Assembly (NCBI GenBank): GCA_014380615.1
Contig: JACMJM010000014.1
Span: 1 to 64,000 of the forward strand
Direction: 5' to 3'
From: Sphingobacteriaceae bacterium
GTDB lineage: Bacteria > Bacteroidota > Bacteroidia > Sphingobacteriales > Sphingobacteriaceae
Length of the DNA stretch: 64,000 nt
The stretch's first letter is position 1. Every line of letters starts with the position of its first letter. Positions 17,027-25,018 of the stretch are shown piece after piece. The translations under genes were made by a program, and so were the position numbers. The notes under the pieces are model-generated. The model was not told where the DNA came from and did not search any database. It worked only from the letters and a program-made list of their open reading frames with translations.

Positions 17027-19471
17027 ATGAAAACAACAGCCTTTCTCCTATTTACCAGCTTATTGGTTTGGATTATTAAACCAGCAATGGCGCAAACTAA
17101 GATCGACTATCAGATTAAGGGAAGCGTAACAGATTCCACAAGTCAGAAACCGCTTGATTATATTACCGTAAATCTAAAGACTGAAAAAAACATACCTGTA
17201 AAAGCCACTCTTTCGAAAACCGACGGCTCGTTTGTTTTTGAGCGGTTAAAACCGATGAAATACTCGCTGGGAATAATTGGAGTGGGCTTTAAGGCTAAAT
17301 ATATTACCATCAATCTTACCGACAGTTTAAAATCGGTACATAACCTGGGTGTGATTACGCTTTCAAAAGTATCTAACAAACTTAAGGAAGTGGCTATCAC
17401 GGTAGATAAACCTATAATGACCCAGGAGATAGACCGGATATCGTACAATTTACAGGCCGATCCGGAAAGTAAAGGGTCGAATGTTTTAGAGATGATGCGA
17501 AAAGTGCCTTTACTATCTCTTGATGCGGAGGACAATATCCAGTTAAAGGGCGATAAGAATTATAAGATCTTAATTAACGGTAAACCATCGAGCATGGTTG
17601 AACGGAATCCGAAAGATATTTTAAGAAGTATGCCTGCGTCGAGCATCGAAAAGATTGAAGTAATTACAACCCCGCCAGCTAAATATGATGCTGATGGATT
17701 AACCGGAATTATAAATATCATCACCCACAAAAAGGTGGATAATGGTTACAACGGAAGTTTTAATATAAATGAACGGTTTCCGGTGGGCGGCCCGGGGCTT
17801 GGGGGATCATTTACGGTAAAGCAAGGTAAATTCGGAACTTCGGGTTTTGGCGGAGCCAGTTTGTATAACTCACCAGCTACCACAAATATCACCTCAAGGC
17901 ACTCTGTTTCTTCATTTACAGCCGCCCCGCAAAATTCACTTATTCAAAGTGGTACAAAAAAATCGGATAACCGGAGCGGCTATTTCGGGGGCGAAATAAG
18001 TTATGAGATTGATAGCTTGAATTTGATATCGGCGCAATTTAATACTAACGGGAATCAAAACGACGCTTTCAGCAATCAACTCTCTGTATCAACCGGGAAA
18101 ACCGAACACAATTACCGGTTAGCGAATGATAATACCGGTAAAGGCCGGGGCCTGGATGCGGCGGTCAATTATCAGATGGGATTTAAATCAAATAAGAATC
18201 GTCTTTTAACCTTTTCCTACCGATTTATGGAATACAGCAACGATCAGTTTAACAGCCTTGAGGTTACTAACACAGATGCGTATTTCCGTCCTGATTACCG
18301 TCAAAACAACGAAAGCAGTTCCGCGGAACAAACTTTTCAGGTTGATTATACACATCCTGTAAAGAAACTTACGGTTGAAGCAGGCATAAAAGGAATATTA
18401 AGAAACAATAACAGCGATTTCAGATACGATTCACTGAATACAAACGGCCTGTTTACTACAGATGCCAACCGCAGTAATAAATTCAAGAATACCCAGAGTG
18501 TTTACGGCGTGTATAATTCTTATCAATACAATTTAAAAAACTGGGGTTTTAAAGCCGGTTTGAGATTGGAACAGACTGTTATTGACGCCGATTTTATATC
18601 TACATCTTCGCAATTGCAAAAAACTTATCTCAATCTGGTACCTTCCGCTTCCATTAACATGAAGCTCAAAAACATGAGCAATTTAACGCTTGGTTATTCC
18701 CGAAAAATTAAAAGGCCGGTTATTTATCATTTAAATCCATTTGTAGACCGCTCAAATCCCAACTTTGAAACCAGCGGAAACCCCAACCTTCGCCCAGCCA
18801 GCGCAAGCGGAGTTGAATTAAAGTACAGCAAGTTCAAAAAAGGATCATTTAATGTTGGATTAGGGTACGAACGATATGTAAAAATGATAATGCCGATGTC
18901 TACTTTCGATTCGGTTACTAATATAACTCGTTCAACACCTGGAAATACCGGAACCGCACGGGTATTTTCTACCAGTGTTAATATTAATTATCCTCTCACA
19001 AAAAAATGGAACGTAACGGTTAACGGGCAGGTAGCCCATGGCCGGGTGTCGGCTATTGTAAATAACAAACCGGCAACAAACCAGGGAGTAATGTATTACG
19101 TCTCCGCATCAACCGGATACCGCCTGGAAAAAGGTTGGCGATTAAATTCGAATGTAATGTTTAACGGCCCGAATTTAACATTGCAGGGCAGCTCAAACAC
19201 CTTTATCGGCTCTTCCTTTAGTGTAAATAAAGATCTGGTAAAAGACAAGCTTTCCTTCTCCGCCTCGGCAAACAACCCTTTTGCCAAGTTTAGATATTTC
19301 ATAAGCGAAACAAAGGGCCCTGATTTTAGTCAGGAAAGCAATAATCAAAGCTATTTAAGAACCTTCAATACCAGTTTAAATTACCGTTTCGGGAAATTAA
19401 AATCGGCCTTGAAAAAGAATAAAAAGGGAATTATAAATGATGATACCGGCGGTGGAATGGGCGGACAATAA
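17027..19471 (+). CDS. Outer-membrane beta-barrel family protein (TonB-receptor-like)
   Basis: An 814-residue protein. The frame is open from 16955 but ATG 17027 is chosen because it begins a clean signal peptide (MKTTAFLLFTSLLVWIIKPA, cut after MAQ). A carboxypeptidase-regulatory-like domain (about 30-115) is followed by a plug-like region (ILINGKPSSMVERNPKDILR, SIEKIEVITTPPAKYDADGL, IINIITHK) and a long beta-barrel with alternating residues up to the C-terminus. This matches the Bacteroidota outer membrane beta-barrel family related to TonB receptors. The substrate is unknown. It follows btuD but has its own regulated promoter, so a role in B12 uptake is not implied. Confidence 0.83.
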   Translation: MKTTAFLLFTSLLVWIIKPAMAQTKIDYQIKGSVTDSTSQKPLDYITVNLKTEKNIPVKATLSKTDGSFVFERLKPMKYSLGIIGVGFKAKYITINLTDSLKSVHNLGVITLSKVSNKLKEVAITVDKPIMTQEIDRISYNLQADPESKGSNVLEMMRKVPLLSLDAEDNIQLKGDKNYKILINGKPSSMVERNPKDILRSMPASSIEKIEVITTPPAKYDADGLTGIINIITHKKVDNGYNGSFNINERFPVGGPGLGGSFTVKQGKFGTSGFGGASLYNSPATTNITSRHSVSSFTAAPQNSLIQSGTKKSDNRSGYFGGEISYEIDSLNLISAQFNTNGNQNDAFSNQLSVSTGKTEHNYRLANDNTGKGRGLDAAVNYQMGFKSNKNRLLTFSYRFMEYSNDQFNSLEVTNTDAYFRPDYRQNNESSSAEQTFQVDYTHPVKKLTVEAGIKGILRNNNSDFRYDSLNTNGLFTTDANRSNKFKNTQSVYGVYNSYQYNLKNWGFKAGLRLEQTVIDADFISTSSQLQKTYLNLVPSASINMKLKNMSNLTLGYSRKIKRPVIYHLNPFVDRSNPNFETSGNPNLRPASASGVELKYSKFKKGSFNVGLGYERYVKMIMPMSTFDSVTNITRSTPGNTGTARVFSTSVNINYPLTKKWNVTVNGQVAHGRVSAIVNNKPATNQGVMYYVSASTGYRLEKGWRLNSNVMFNGPNLTLQGSSNTFIGSSFSVNKDLVKDKLSFSASANNPFAKFRYFISETKGPDFSQESNNQSYLRTFNTSLNYRFGKLKSALKKNKKGIINDDTGGGMGGQ

Positions 19472-19639
19472 AAAGAAAAGGCTTTCTCAATGGTCGCTGT
19501 CGTCATTTTAAGCCTATCGAATGGTCGTGAGGCGGGCTTCAATAGCTCGCTCTATGCTTCGACAGGCCACCTATGACAGATACTACACTTCTATATCAAA
19601 TAGAAGCGTTTATTTAGGCAGCCAGCAATCTGACATCCT

Positions 19640-19890
19640 AGCATAATTAACCTACGGAGGCTGTGCCCTTCCGTCAGTGCCGGCGAGAATGTAGCATCAG
19701 TAGGCCATGTGCGAGTGGCAGGGCCTTGGCTTGCTTTCTGAAGCTGGGCCAGAAGGATATGGGGAAAGCAAGGCGCAGCCCGTGTGAACTGATGCCACAT
19801 TGCGGGCAGGTGGTGCGGCAAAGGCACCTTCGGAAGGGCACAGAGTTTTGGTTCTTTTGCGGCCAAAAGAACTAGGCCTTGCGGCCATGA
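19640..19890. repeat. GC-rich non-coding repeat-like element
   Basis: In an AT-rich region this 250-base block is clearly richer in GC and has open frames on both strands that overlap each other, none with a recognisable domain. It ends in a perfect stem GTTCTTTTG-CGGC-CAAAAGAAC (19851-19872). From memory, similar blocks with a GTTCTTTTG-type palindrome are scattered between genes in Sphingobacteriaceae genomes; I treat it as an intergenic repeat, not a gene. The flanks (19472-19640, 19890-19992) hold nothing else I can name. Confidence 0.45.
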
Positions 19891-19992
19891 GCATAAAAAG
19901 CTGTCATTATGCTTTCAGTGTTCTTAGAAATTACCTCCTCAGCATGACGCCATGAATCTAGATGTTGCCGAATTTGAGACAGCCTTTTCTAT

Positions 19993-20391
19993 TTAATTCA
20001 TCTGGCTCAATATTTTTGTTAGAGTGTGGATAGTGACTGGTTTACAAACAAAGTCGGTAATTTCTTCTACCTCTCTGGCTCTTTTAATTTCATCCTCGTT
20101 AATCGTAGAACTTATCATGTAAATGGTAATCTTCTTATCGATTTTCATTTTTAGCTTTTTGAATTCTTTTATAAACTGCCAGCCGTTTGTAACCGGCATA
20201 TTCAAATCCAGAAGAATCAATTCGGGAAGCAAACTCGACTGATGAATCCATTGATCGAAATAATTCAAAGCTACTTGGCCATTTTCGAAATATACGGTAC
20301 GGTCGGTAAGTTGTATACTTTCCAGAAGTTTTTTTAATGCGAGAACGTACATTTCATCATCATCTATTATGGCCAGATCTACTTTTTTCAT
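19993..20391 (-). CDS. Single-domain response regulator
   Basis: A 132-residue stand-alone receiver domain. The acidic pocket is D10-D12 (IIDDDEM), the phospho-acceptor is D62 (LLDLNMP), the switch residue lies in MISSTI and the conserved lysine in VCKPV. No DNA-binding output domain follows. Such proteins usually pass phosphate in a relay or control a partner protein. No kinase gene is adjacent; the hybrid kinases at 40066 and 52041 are in the window but a link is not supported by position. Confidence 0.88.
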   Translation of the reverse strand: MKKVDLAIIDDDEMYVLALKKLLESIQLTDRTVYFENGQVALNYFDQWIHQSSLLPELILLDLNMPVTNGWQFIKEFKKLKMKIDKKITIYMISSTINEDEIKRAREVEEITDFVCKPVTIHTLTKILSQMN

Positions 20392-20531
20392 TTATTGGAT
20401 GTAGTAATGCAGGAACATACCTGCCTTGGTTATAAACTAATACGAATGGGATTTTTTTAAACTCGTTGGCGATTAGTACGCAGTTTCACCAATAAGGTTG
20501 CAGGAAGAGTGTGCGGGCGGGAAAGCGGATC

Positions 20532-20562
20532 AAAAAAAAAGCATCAGCTTTTGGCTGATGCT
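20532..20562 (-). terminator. Intrinsic terminator of the cold-shock gene
   Basis: On the minus strand AAGCATCAGC-CAAAA-GCTGATGCTT is followed by a run of T. It lies 27 bases beyond the cold-shock stop codon. Confidence 0.9.
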
Positions 20563-20588
20563 TGGAAGATTTTTAAATAAAGTATTGA

Positions 20589-20780
20589 TTATATAACCTT
20601 TACATTTACTGCGTTCAAACCTTTTTTTCCACGTTCAACTTCGTATTCAACTGTATCATTCTCGCGAATGTTATCAACTAAACCTGAAGAGTGAACAAAG
20701 ATGTCTGCTTCTCCTGTGGATGGTACGATGAAACCGAAACCTTTAGTTTCATTGAAAAATTTTACTGTTCCTTTTTGCAT
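20589..20780 (-). CDS. Cold-shock protein, CspA family
   Basis: A 63-residue OB-fold nucleic-acid binder. RNP1 is KGFGFI and RNP2 is DIFVHSS, both intact; the start MQKGTVKFFNETKGFG is typical of Bacteroidota Csp proteins. It binds single-stranded RNA/DNA and acts as an RNA chaperone. The gene has its own terminator and about 320 gene-free bases upstream, enough for the long 5' leader usual for cold-shock genes. Whether it is cold-induced cannot be read from the sequence. Confidence 0.95.
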   Translation of the reverse strand: MQKGTVKFFNETKGFGFIVPSTGEADIFVHSSGLVDNIRENDTVEYEVERGKKGLNAVNVKVI

Positions 20781-21101
20781 TATAAAAAATTGTTAAAAAC
20801 CAAATGTCGGGAATATTATTGAAAACCAAGTTTTTTTTATTTTTTTATTCTCCTTTCGCTTTTGATTTCCAAAAGCAGGTTTAATCACCCGCAAATGATG
20901 TTTTTTCGATTTTTAGGCACAAAATCTTCAGCGAATTACCAGATTAGAAGATTAACAAAGGGAAAATCCCTCCCGTTCGGGAAAGATAAAATGGTTTAAT
21001 TTTACAGTTTACGTCGGGCTGTCTTAAATGCGACAATCCCGCAAAGTAACCCGCTCGCGAAACAGGCTTAGGGCTACTCTGTTATATTTTAAATTAAAAC
21101 T
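20781..21101. other. Divergent intergenic region between csp and the App1 gene
   Basis: About 320 bases without a gene. It has AT-rich runs next to the cold-shock start (a T8 tract near 20831) and a GTTATATTTTA stretch just before the App1 gene that may be part of a promoter. No clear operator or RNA structure is visible. Confidence 0.5.
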
Positions 21102-22265
21102 ATGGATTGGAAAAGACTCTTCACTGATTCTATTAATTTACTGGAAGATAAGTTTGATGATTTAAGGTTTGATCTAAAGAAAAGATTAGGATTGAACGAT
21201 CCTGTACAGATTATACCTTACCGTAGTTATGGCACGGTAAACCGTTTGTACCTTAAAGGAAGAGTGTTGGAGGATAAAAAAATTGCAACGTCGGGCGATA
21301 AGGATACGATACTGAACAACCTGGTTAATATGTATAAAAGGTTCGAAAGCGACGAAGTACCCAACGCCGTACTTTCTGTAAAATTTCAAGATCAGATCCA
21401 TCAGATGGTTACCGATGACGAAGGCTATTACATGATAAATCTTGAACCAAGCCAACCAATTCAACCCAATGATATTTGGCATACCCTTGAGATAGAGTTG
21501 GAGGCTGCTTCTATTCCCTTCGAAAAGGGATTAAAATCTGTCGCGGAAGTACTTGTACCGCCAGCTGATGCCGAATACGGAATTATCAGCGATATTGATG
21601 ACACTATTGTAGAAACCTCGGCAACTAATGTTTTAGCAATGTCGCGCACAGTTTTTCTGCATAATGCCAGAACCAGATTGCCCTTTGCCGGTGTATCTGC
21701 TTTTTATAAATCGTTACAACTCGGGAAAAACGGCAAACGAAACAATCCCTTTTTCTATGTTTCGAGCAGCCCATGGAACATGTACGATCTTTTAAAAGAA
21801 TTTATGGATCTAAATGATATCCCACCGGGCCCTCTCCTGCTCAGGGATTTCGGGTTGCAGGAAAATAAATTTTTTAGTAGCGGCGGTCACATGGGGCATA
21901 AATTTAAAGAGATAGAAAATATTTTGCTCACCTATCCGCTATTGAATTTTGTTCTTATTGGTGATAGCGGACAGGAAGATCCTGCCATCTATAGAGAGGT
22001 GGTAAAACAATACCCGGGCCGGATCCTGGCTATTTACATCCGCGACGTTCAGCTACCAGAAAGAGAACAAATCGCAATAAAGATCAGGGAAGAATTAAGT
22101 AAAGAGAAAGTAGAGATGCTGGTGATTGATAACGCTGAAGAAGCGGCGGAACATGCTGCTAAACTCGGGCTTATTTATGCTGAATCTATTCCTGAGATCG
22201 CTAATGAGAAAAAGCAGGACAAGGGTCAGGTTCCTGGAAAAATAGATGCGACTGTATTAGAATAG
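21102..22265 (+). CDS. App1 family (DUF2183) phosphatase-domain protein
   Basis: A 387-residue protein. The N-terminal part includes an Ig-like/transthyretin-like region (VLSVKFQDQIHQMVTDDEGY). The C-terminal half is the App1/DUF2183 catalytic domain of the HAD superfamily: nucleophile motif SDIDDT at residues 163-168, FYVSSSPWN and a later IGDSGQEDP motif. Yeast App1 is a phosphatidate phosphatase; the bacterial substrate is unknown. No membrane segment is seen. The last 18 codons are repeated just downstream of the stop codon (see the tandem duplication). Confidence 0.87.
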   Translation: MDWKRLFTDSINLLEDKFDDLRFDLKKRLGLNDPVQIIPYRSYGTVNRLYLKGRVLEDKKIATSGDKDTILNNLVNMYKRFESDEVPNAVLSVKFQDQIHQMVTDDEGYYMINLEPSQPIQPNDIWHTLEIELEAASIPFEKGLKSVAEVLVPPADAEYGIISDIDDTIVETSATNVLAMSRTVFLHNARTRLPFAGVSAFYKSLQLGKNGKRNNPFFYVSSSPWNMYDLLKEFMDLNDIPPGPLLLRDFGLQENKFFSSGGHMGHKFKEIENILLTYPLLNFVLIGDSGQEDPAIYREVVKQYPGRILAIYIRDVQLPEREQIAIKIREELSKEKVEMLVIDNAEEAAEHAAKLGLIYAESIPEIANEKKQDKGQVPGKIDATVLE

Positions 22266-22459
22266 TGTGTCCGTTGTATAGTTTATTTTTCGCATTAGGA
22301 TTCCTGCCTGCGCAGGAATGACGTGCGAAATAGTATTAAAGCAGGATAAGGGTCAGGTTCCGGGAAAGATAGACGCGACGGTATTAGAATAGTGTGTCAG
22401 TTGTATAGTTTATTTTTTCGCATTAGGATTCCTGCCTGCGCAGGAATGACGTGCGAAAT
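22211..22459 (+). repeat. 127-base tandem duplication of the App1 gene 3' end
   Basis: Unit 1 (22211-22337) contains the last 17 codons and stop of the App1 gene plus about 75 bases downstream; unit 2 (22338-22459) repeats them. In the coding part the units differ at five sites (GAC/GAT, CCT/CCG, AAA/AAG, GAT/GAC, ACT/ACG), all third positions and all synonymous. The non-coding part differs by one base and one T indel. Each unit ends in the hairpin ATTCCTGC-CTGC-GCAGGAAT (22300-22319 and 22428-22447). Confidence 0.95.
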
Positions 22460-22588
22460 GGCGCAGGAATGACGAGGGCAACAGGTGCTTTTATCGCAAT
22501 GGTACCCGGTGACATTCATGACCACTCCTACCTTAGCAGGAATAACACGAGGCGGGGCTGTACACGTGAAACTTACCCAATAAGGAAA

Positions 22589-22810
22589 TTATATCTTTTG
22601 CAGATTTAAAAGATGTTTATCGATCTTTTCGCCGATTTTCTGCCATGGATGATCTTTGGTTATTCTGGTAGGCCCTTCCCATGTCCAGCCCTTATTCTTT
22701 TCTTTATACATCTGGCCGATAAATGTAGCACCCGAAACGATAGAGTACATTCCTTCTGTTTCCTCTGCGGTGTAAATCTTGTCGTTTATTGTAAATTCTA
22801 TAATTTCCAT
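22589..22810 (-). CDS. Small hypothetical protein, 73 residues
   Basis: Begins MEIIEFTINDKIYTAEETEG and ends in a helical DHPWQKIGEKIDKHLLNLQ. The alternating N-terminal half suggests a small beta-sheet, the end a helix. No family is recognised. ATG start, sensible amino-acid composition and isolation between two other genes support a real gene. Confidence 0.6.
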   Translation of the reverse strand: MEIIEFTINDKIYTAEETEGMYSIVSGATFIGQMYKEKNKGWTWEGPTRITKDHPWQKIGEKIDKHLLNLQKI

Positions 22811-22871
22811 GTATGAGCTATTTATGAAATGAAGATAATTAAAAATTTACTTTAATAACCTGATGATGGCA

Positions 22872-23684
22872 CTAATACTTAAATTTTTCGAATCCGGCAC
22901 GTATAAAGTTCATCACACCATAACAAATGAGTCCTATTGCCAGGGCCGCCAGCAAATATGTTCCGAAAGTACTCTGCTCCACAAAAGCAAAAGCCGAACT
23001 TGTATCGCCTGCTTCAGACGCCTTGCTGTGTAAGGCCGCTTTAAAAAAAAGAAATGCTATAACCAACCATACAATTCCCCGCGAGATATAACCAATCTTT
23101 CCGGCTCGCATAAGTAAGTGTGCGGCCTCGGGGTTAAGAGCCTGCACATTTACATGCTTATGGAACTTCTCTGAATTACCGTACCAAATCTGGTAGACTC
23201 CGATACCAGCCATAACCGCGGCAACAAGGCCTAAAAGCCATTGGCCGGCGGGCTGATGGAGAATCAAACTCACCATGTCCGTTTTCGATGAACCTCCGGA
23301 ATTGCCACCATTTCCCGAAAGAACCTTAAACGAAACCCAGGACAGGAATAAATAGGTTATGCCACTAAAAAAATAGGTTAGTCGCTTCGACAGGCCCTTT
23401 GCTTTTTTTCCTTTTTGCTCTGTGTCCAGAAGAGTTTGGATAAACCGCCATACGGCATAACACAACAGACCCAGGGTTATTATCCCAAGAATAATTTTTC
23501 CAGCGGGTTTATCCATTACAAACAAAAAAACTCCCTCATTACTCGACTTTTTTGTGGTTTGTCCGCCCAGATTAAAAGCAGACATGAAAGCCAGCAGCCC
23601 TATAAGACAATAAACAGTGCCTTTGGCGGCTAATCCAAATTTGGCGATAGGTTTAATCCAGATTGCGTTAGAAAGTAGAGTCAA
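22872..23684 (-). CDS. DUF1206 membrane protein
   Basis: A 270-residue protein with six predicted helices arranged as three two-helix repeats, each starting with a similar phrase (KFGLAAKGTVYCLIGLLAF, KRLTYFFSGITYLFLSWVSF, KIGYISRGIVWLVIAFLFF). This threefold arrangement is the DUF1206 pattern. Function unknown; members are often stress-associated in annotation, which I cannot confirm here. Stands alone with its own intergenic flanks. Confidence 0.87.
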   Translation of the reverse strand: MTLLSNAIWIKPIAKFGLAAKGTVYCLIGLLAFMSAFNLGGQTTKKSSNEGVFLFVMDKPAGKIILGIITLGLLCYAVWRFIQTLLDTEQKGKKAKGLSKRLTYFFSGITYLFLSWVSFKVLSGNGGNSGGSSKTDMVSLILHQPAGQWLLGLVAAVMAGIGVYQIWYGNSEKFHKHVNVQALNPEAAHLLMRAGKIGYISRGIVWLVIAFLFFKAALHSKASEAGDTSSAFAFVEQSTFGTYLLAALAIGLICYGVMNFIRAGFEKFKY

Positions 23685-23772
23685 AATCGGTGTGTATTAA
23701 CTTATTAATAAATGCTTTTTATCCGCAAATGTTTGTTTGTTGTAATGTTAACATCATTATTACTTTTGAAAC

Positions 23773-24232
23773 ATGTATACTAAAGAGCAGGCATCGGCTA
23801 CCCGACAAGAGTTCTGGACCACTTTCGGGCAATATATTTCGCCGCAGCTATCTTCCGAAGGAACTAAAATAAACTGGTTAAACTACAAGACCGGCCTAAA
23901 AAATGTTTAATTAAAATGGATGCTGATAAAGCGCAAGCACGAATCGCGATAGAAATTGTTCAGTCCGACGCAGTTATTCAGGAATTGTTTTTTTACCAAT
24001 TCGAAGAATATAAAGAATTACTGCGCGAGGAATTGAAAGAAGACTGGGTATGGCAACTTCATACCACCGATAGCTTAGGGAAAATAATAAGTAAAATTGA
24101 AACCACGCTTAATGGTGTGAATTTTTTTGATAAACATACTGGCCGCAAATAATTACGTTTCTTAAACATCGAATTATTGCTTTGGATAAGTTCTGGGGCA
24201 ATGTAAAGGATGGTTTTGAAGCTTTAAAATAA
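23773..24232 (+). pseudogene. Frameshifted DUF4268 family gene
   Basis: Three frames read in order give one DUF4268-like protein of about 150 residues. Frame 1 (23773-23910): MYTKEQASATRQEFWTTFGQ ... NWLNYKTGLKNV then TAA. Frame 2 (from 23916): MDADKAQARIAIEIVQSDA ... VNFFDK, stop at 24152. Frame 3 (about 24134-24232): YWPQIITFLKHRIIALDKFW ... GFEALK then TAA. The shifts lie near 23908 and 24134. DUF4268 proteins are small cytoplasmic proteins, some linked to restriction or nuclease contexts, function unproven. Two separate shifts argue for decay; assembly error is the alternative. Confidence 0.8.
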
Positions 24233-24291
24233 CCAGCAAATTAGATCTGAGAAATTACGAAACGCCCAAAACCAATCCGAACGGCCATGCG

Positions 24292-24996
24292 TTAAAAATT
24301 TGGTTTAAGTACATATTTATTGTAGAACCTGAAGATATGCTCGGCAGCCTCTTCGGCGGTATCAACCAGCCTGTAAAGGTTTAAATCTTCCGGACTAATA
24401 TTTCCGGCTTCGATCATGCTTTTATTTACCCAATCCATTAAACCTTTCCAGTAATCCGTGCCTACCAGCACAATCGGAAAACGAGCAATTTTACCTGTTT
24501 GAATTAAGGTTATGGCTTCGAACATTTCGTCCATAGTACCAAAACCTCCCGGAAGGATAATAAATCCCTGAGAGTATTTCATGAACATAACTTTACGAAC
24601 AAAGAAATAATCAAATTCAAGGAGTTTATCCCTGTCTACATACTTATTATGAAATTGCTCGAAGGGTAGTTCTATATTCAACCCTACCGACTTCCCTCCT
24701 GCTTCATACGCCCCTTTGTTAGCGGCTTCCATAATTCCCGGGCCTCCGCCTGAAATTACTCCGTAACCCTTTTCGGTAAGTAAGCGGGCGGTATCTTCCG
24801 CTAACTTGTAGTACTTATTATCATTAGTTGTTCTTGCCGATCCGAATATGGATACACAGGGGCCGATTTTAGCGAGTTTTTCAAAACCATCCACAAATTC
24901 GGCCATTATCTTAAATATCTGCCAGGAATCGGTAACCTTAATTTCCTGCCAGTCTTTATTATCGAATGCGTTTCTTATTTGTTCATCACTAGTCAT
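24292..24996 (-). CDS. LOG family protein (TIGR00730-type, Rossmann fold)
   Basis: A 234-residue LOG/lysine-decarboxylase-like protein. The motifs GGGPGIMEAANKGA and PGGFGTMDEMFE are the nucleotide-binding and catalytic signature of the LOG family, which in characterised members releases cytokinin bases or hydrolyses nucleotide 5'-monophosphates. FGSARTTNDNKYY is the usual N-terminal motif. It is slightly longer than the short LOG enzymes (about 190), like the second bacterial subgroup. Physiological substrate unknown here. It follows the symporter gene by 22 bases on the same strand. Confidence 0.87.
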   Translation of the reverse strand: MTSDEQIRNAFDNKDWQEIKVTDSWQIFKIMAEFVDGFEKLAKIGPCVSIFGSARTTNDNKYYKLAEDTARLLTEKGYGVISGGGPGIMEAANKGAYEAGGKSVGLNIELPFEQFHNKYVDRDKLLEFDYFFVRKVMFMKYSQGFIILPGGFGTMDEMFEAITLIQTGKIARFPIVLVGTDYWKGLMDWVNKSMIEAGNISPEDLNLYRLVDTAEEAAEHIFRFYNKYVLKPNF

Positions 24997-25018
24997 AGTT
25001 CCCTAATAAGTAAAATAA

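Noticed and set aside
19591..19866. 91-codon frame on the minus strand (starts MAAKEPKLCALPKV)
   Set aside because: It overlaps open frames on the other strand, has no recognisable domain, and lies in the GC-rich repeat-like block; base composition explains the open frame.
22211..22459. Repeat pair as a CRISPR array or small-RNA array
   Set aside because: Only two units, no unique spacers of regular size, and half of each unit is the end of a protein gene.
23916..24152. Stand-alone 78-residue protein
   Set aside because: Flanking frames complete the same DUF4268 domain on both sides, so this is the middle part of a broken gene.
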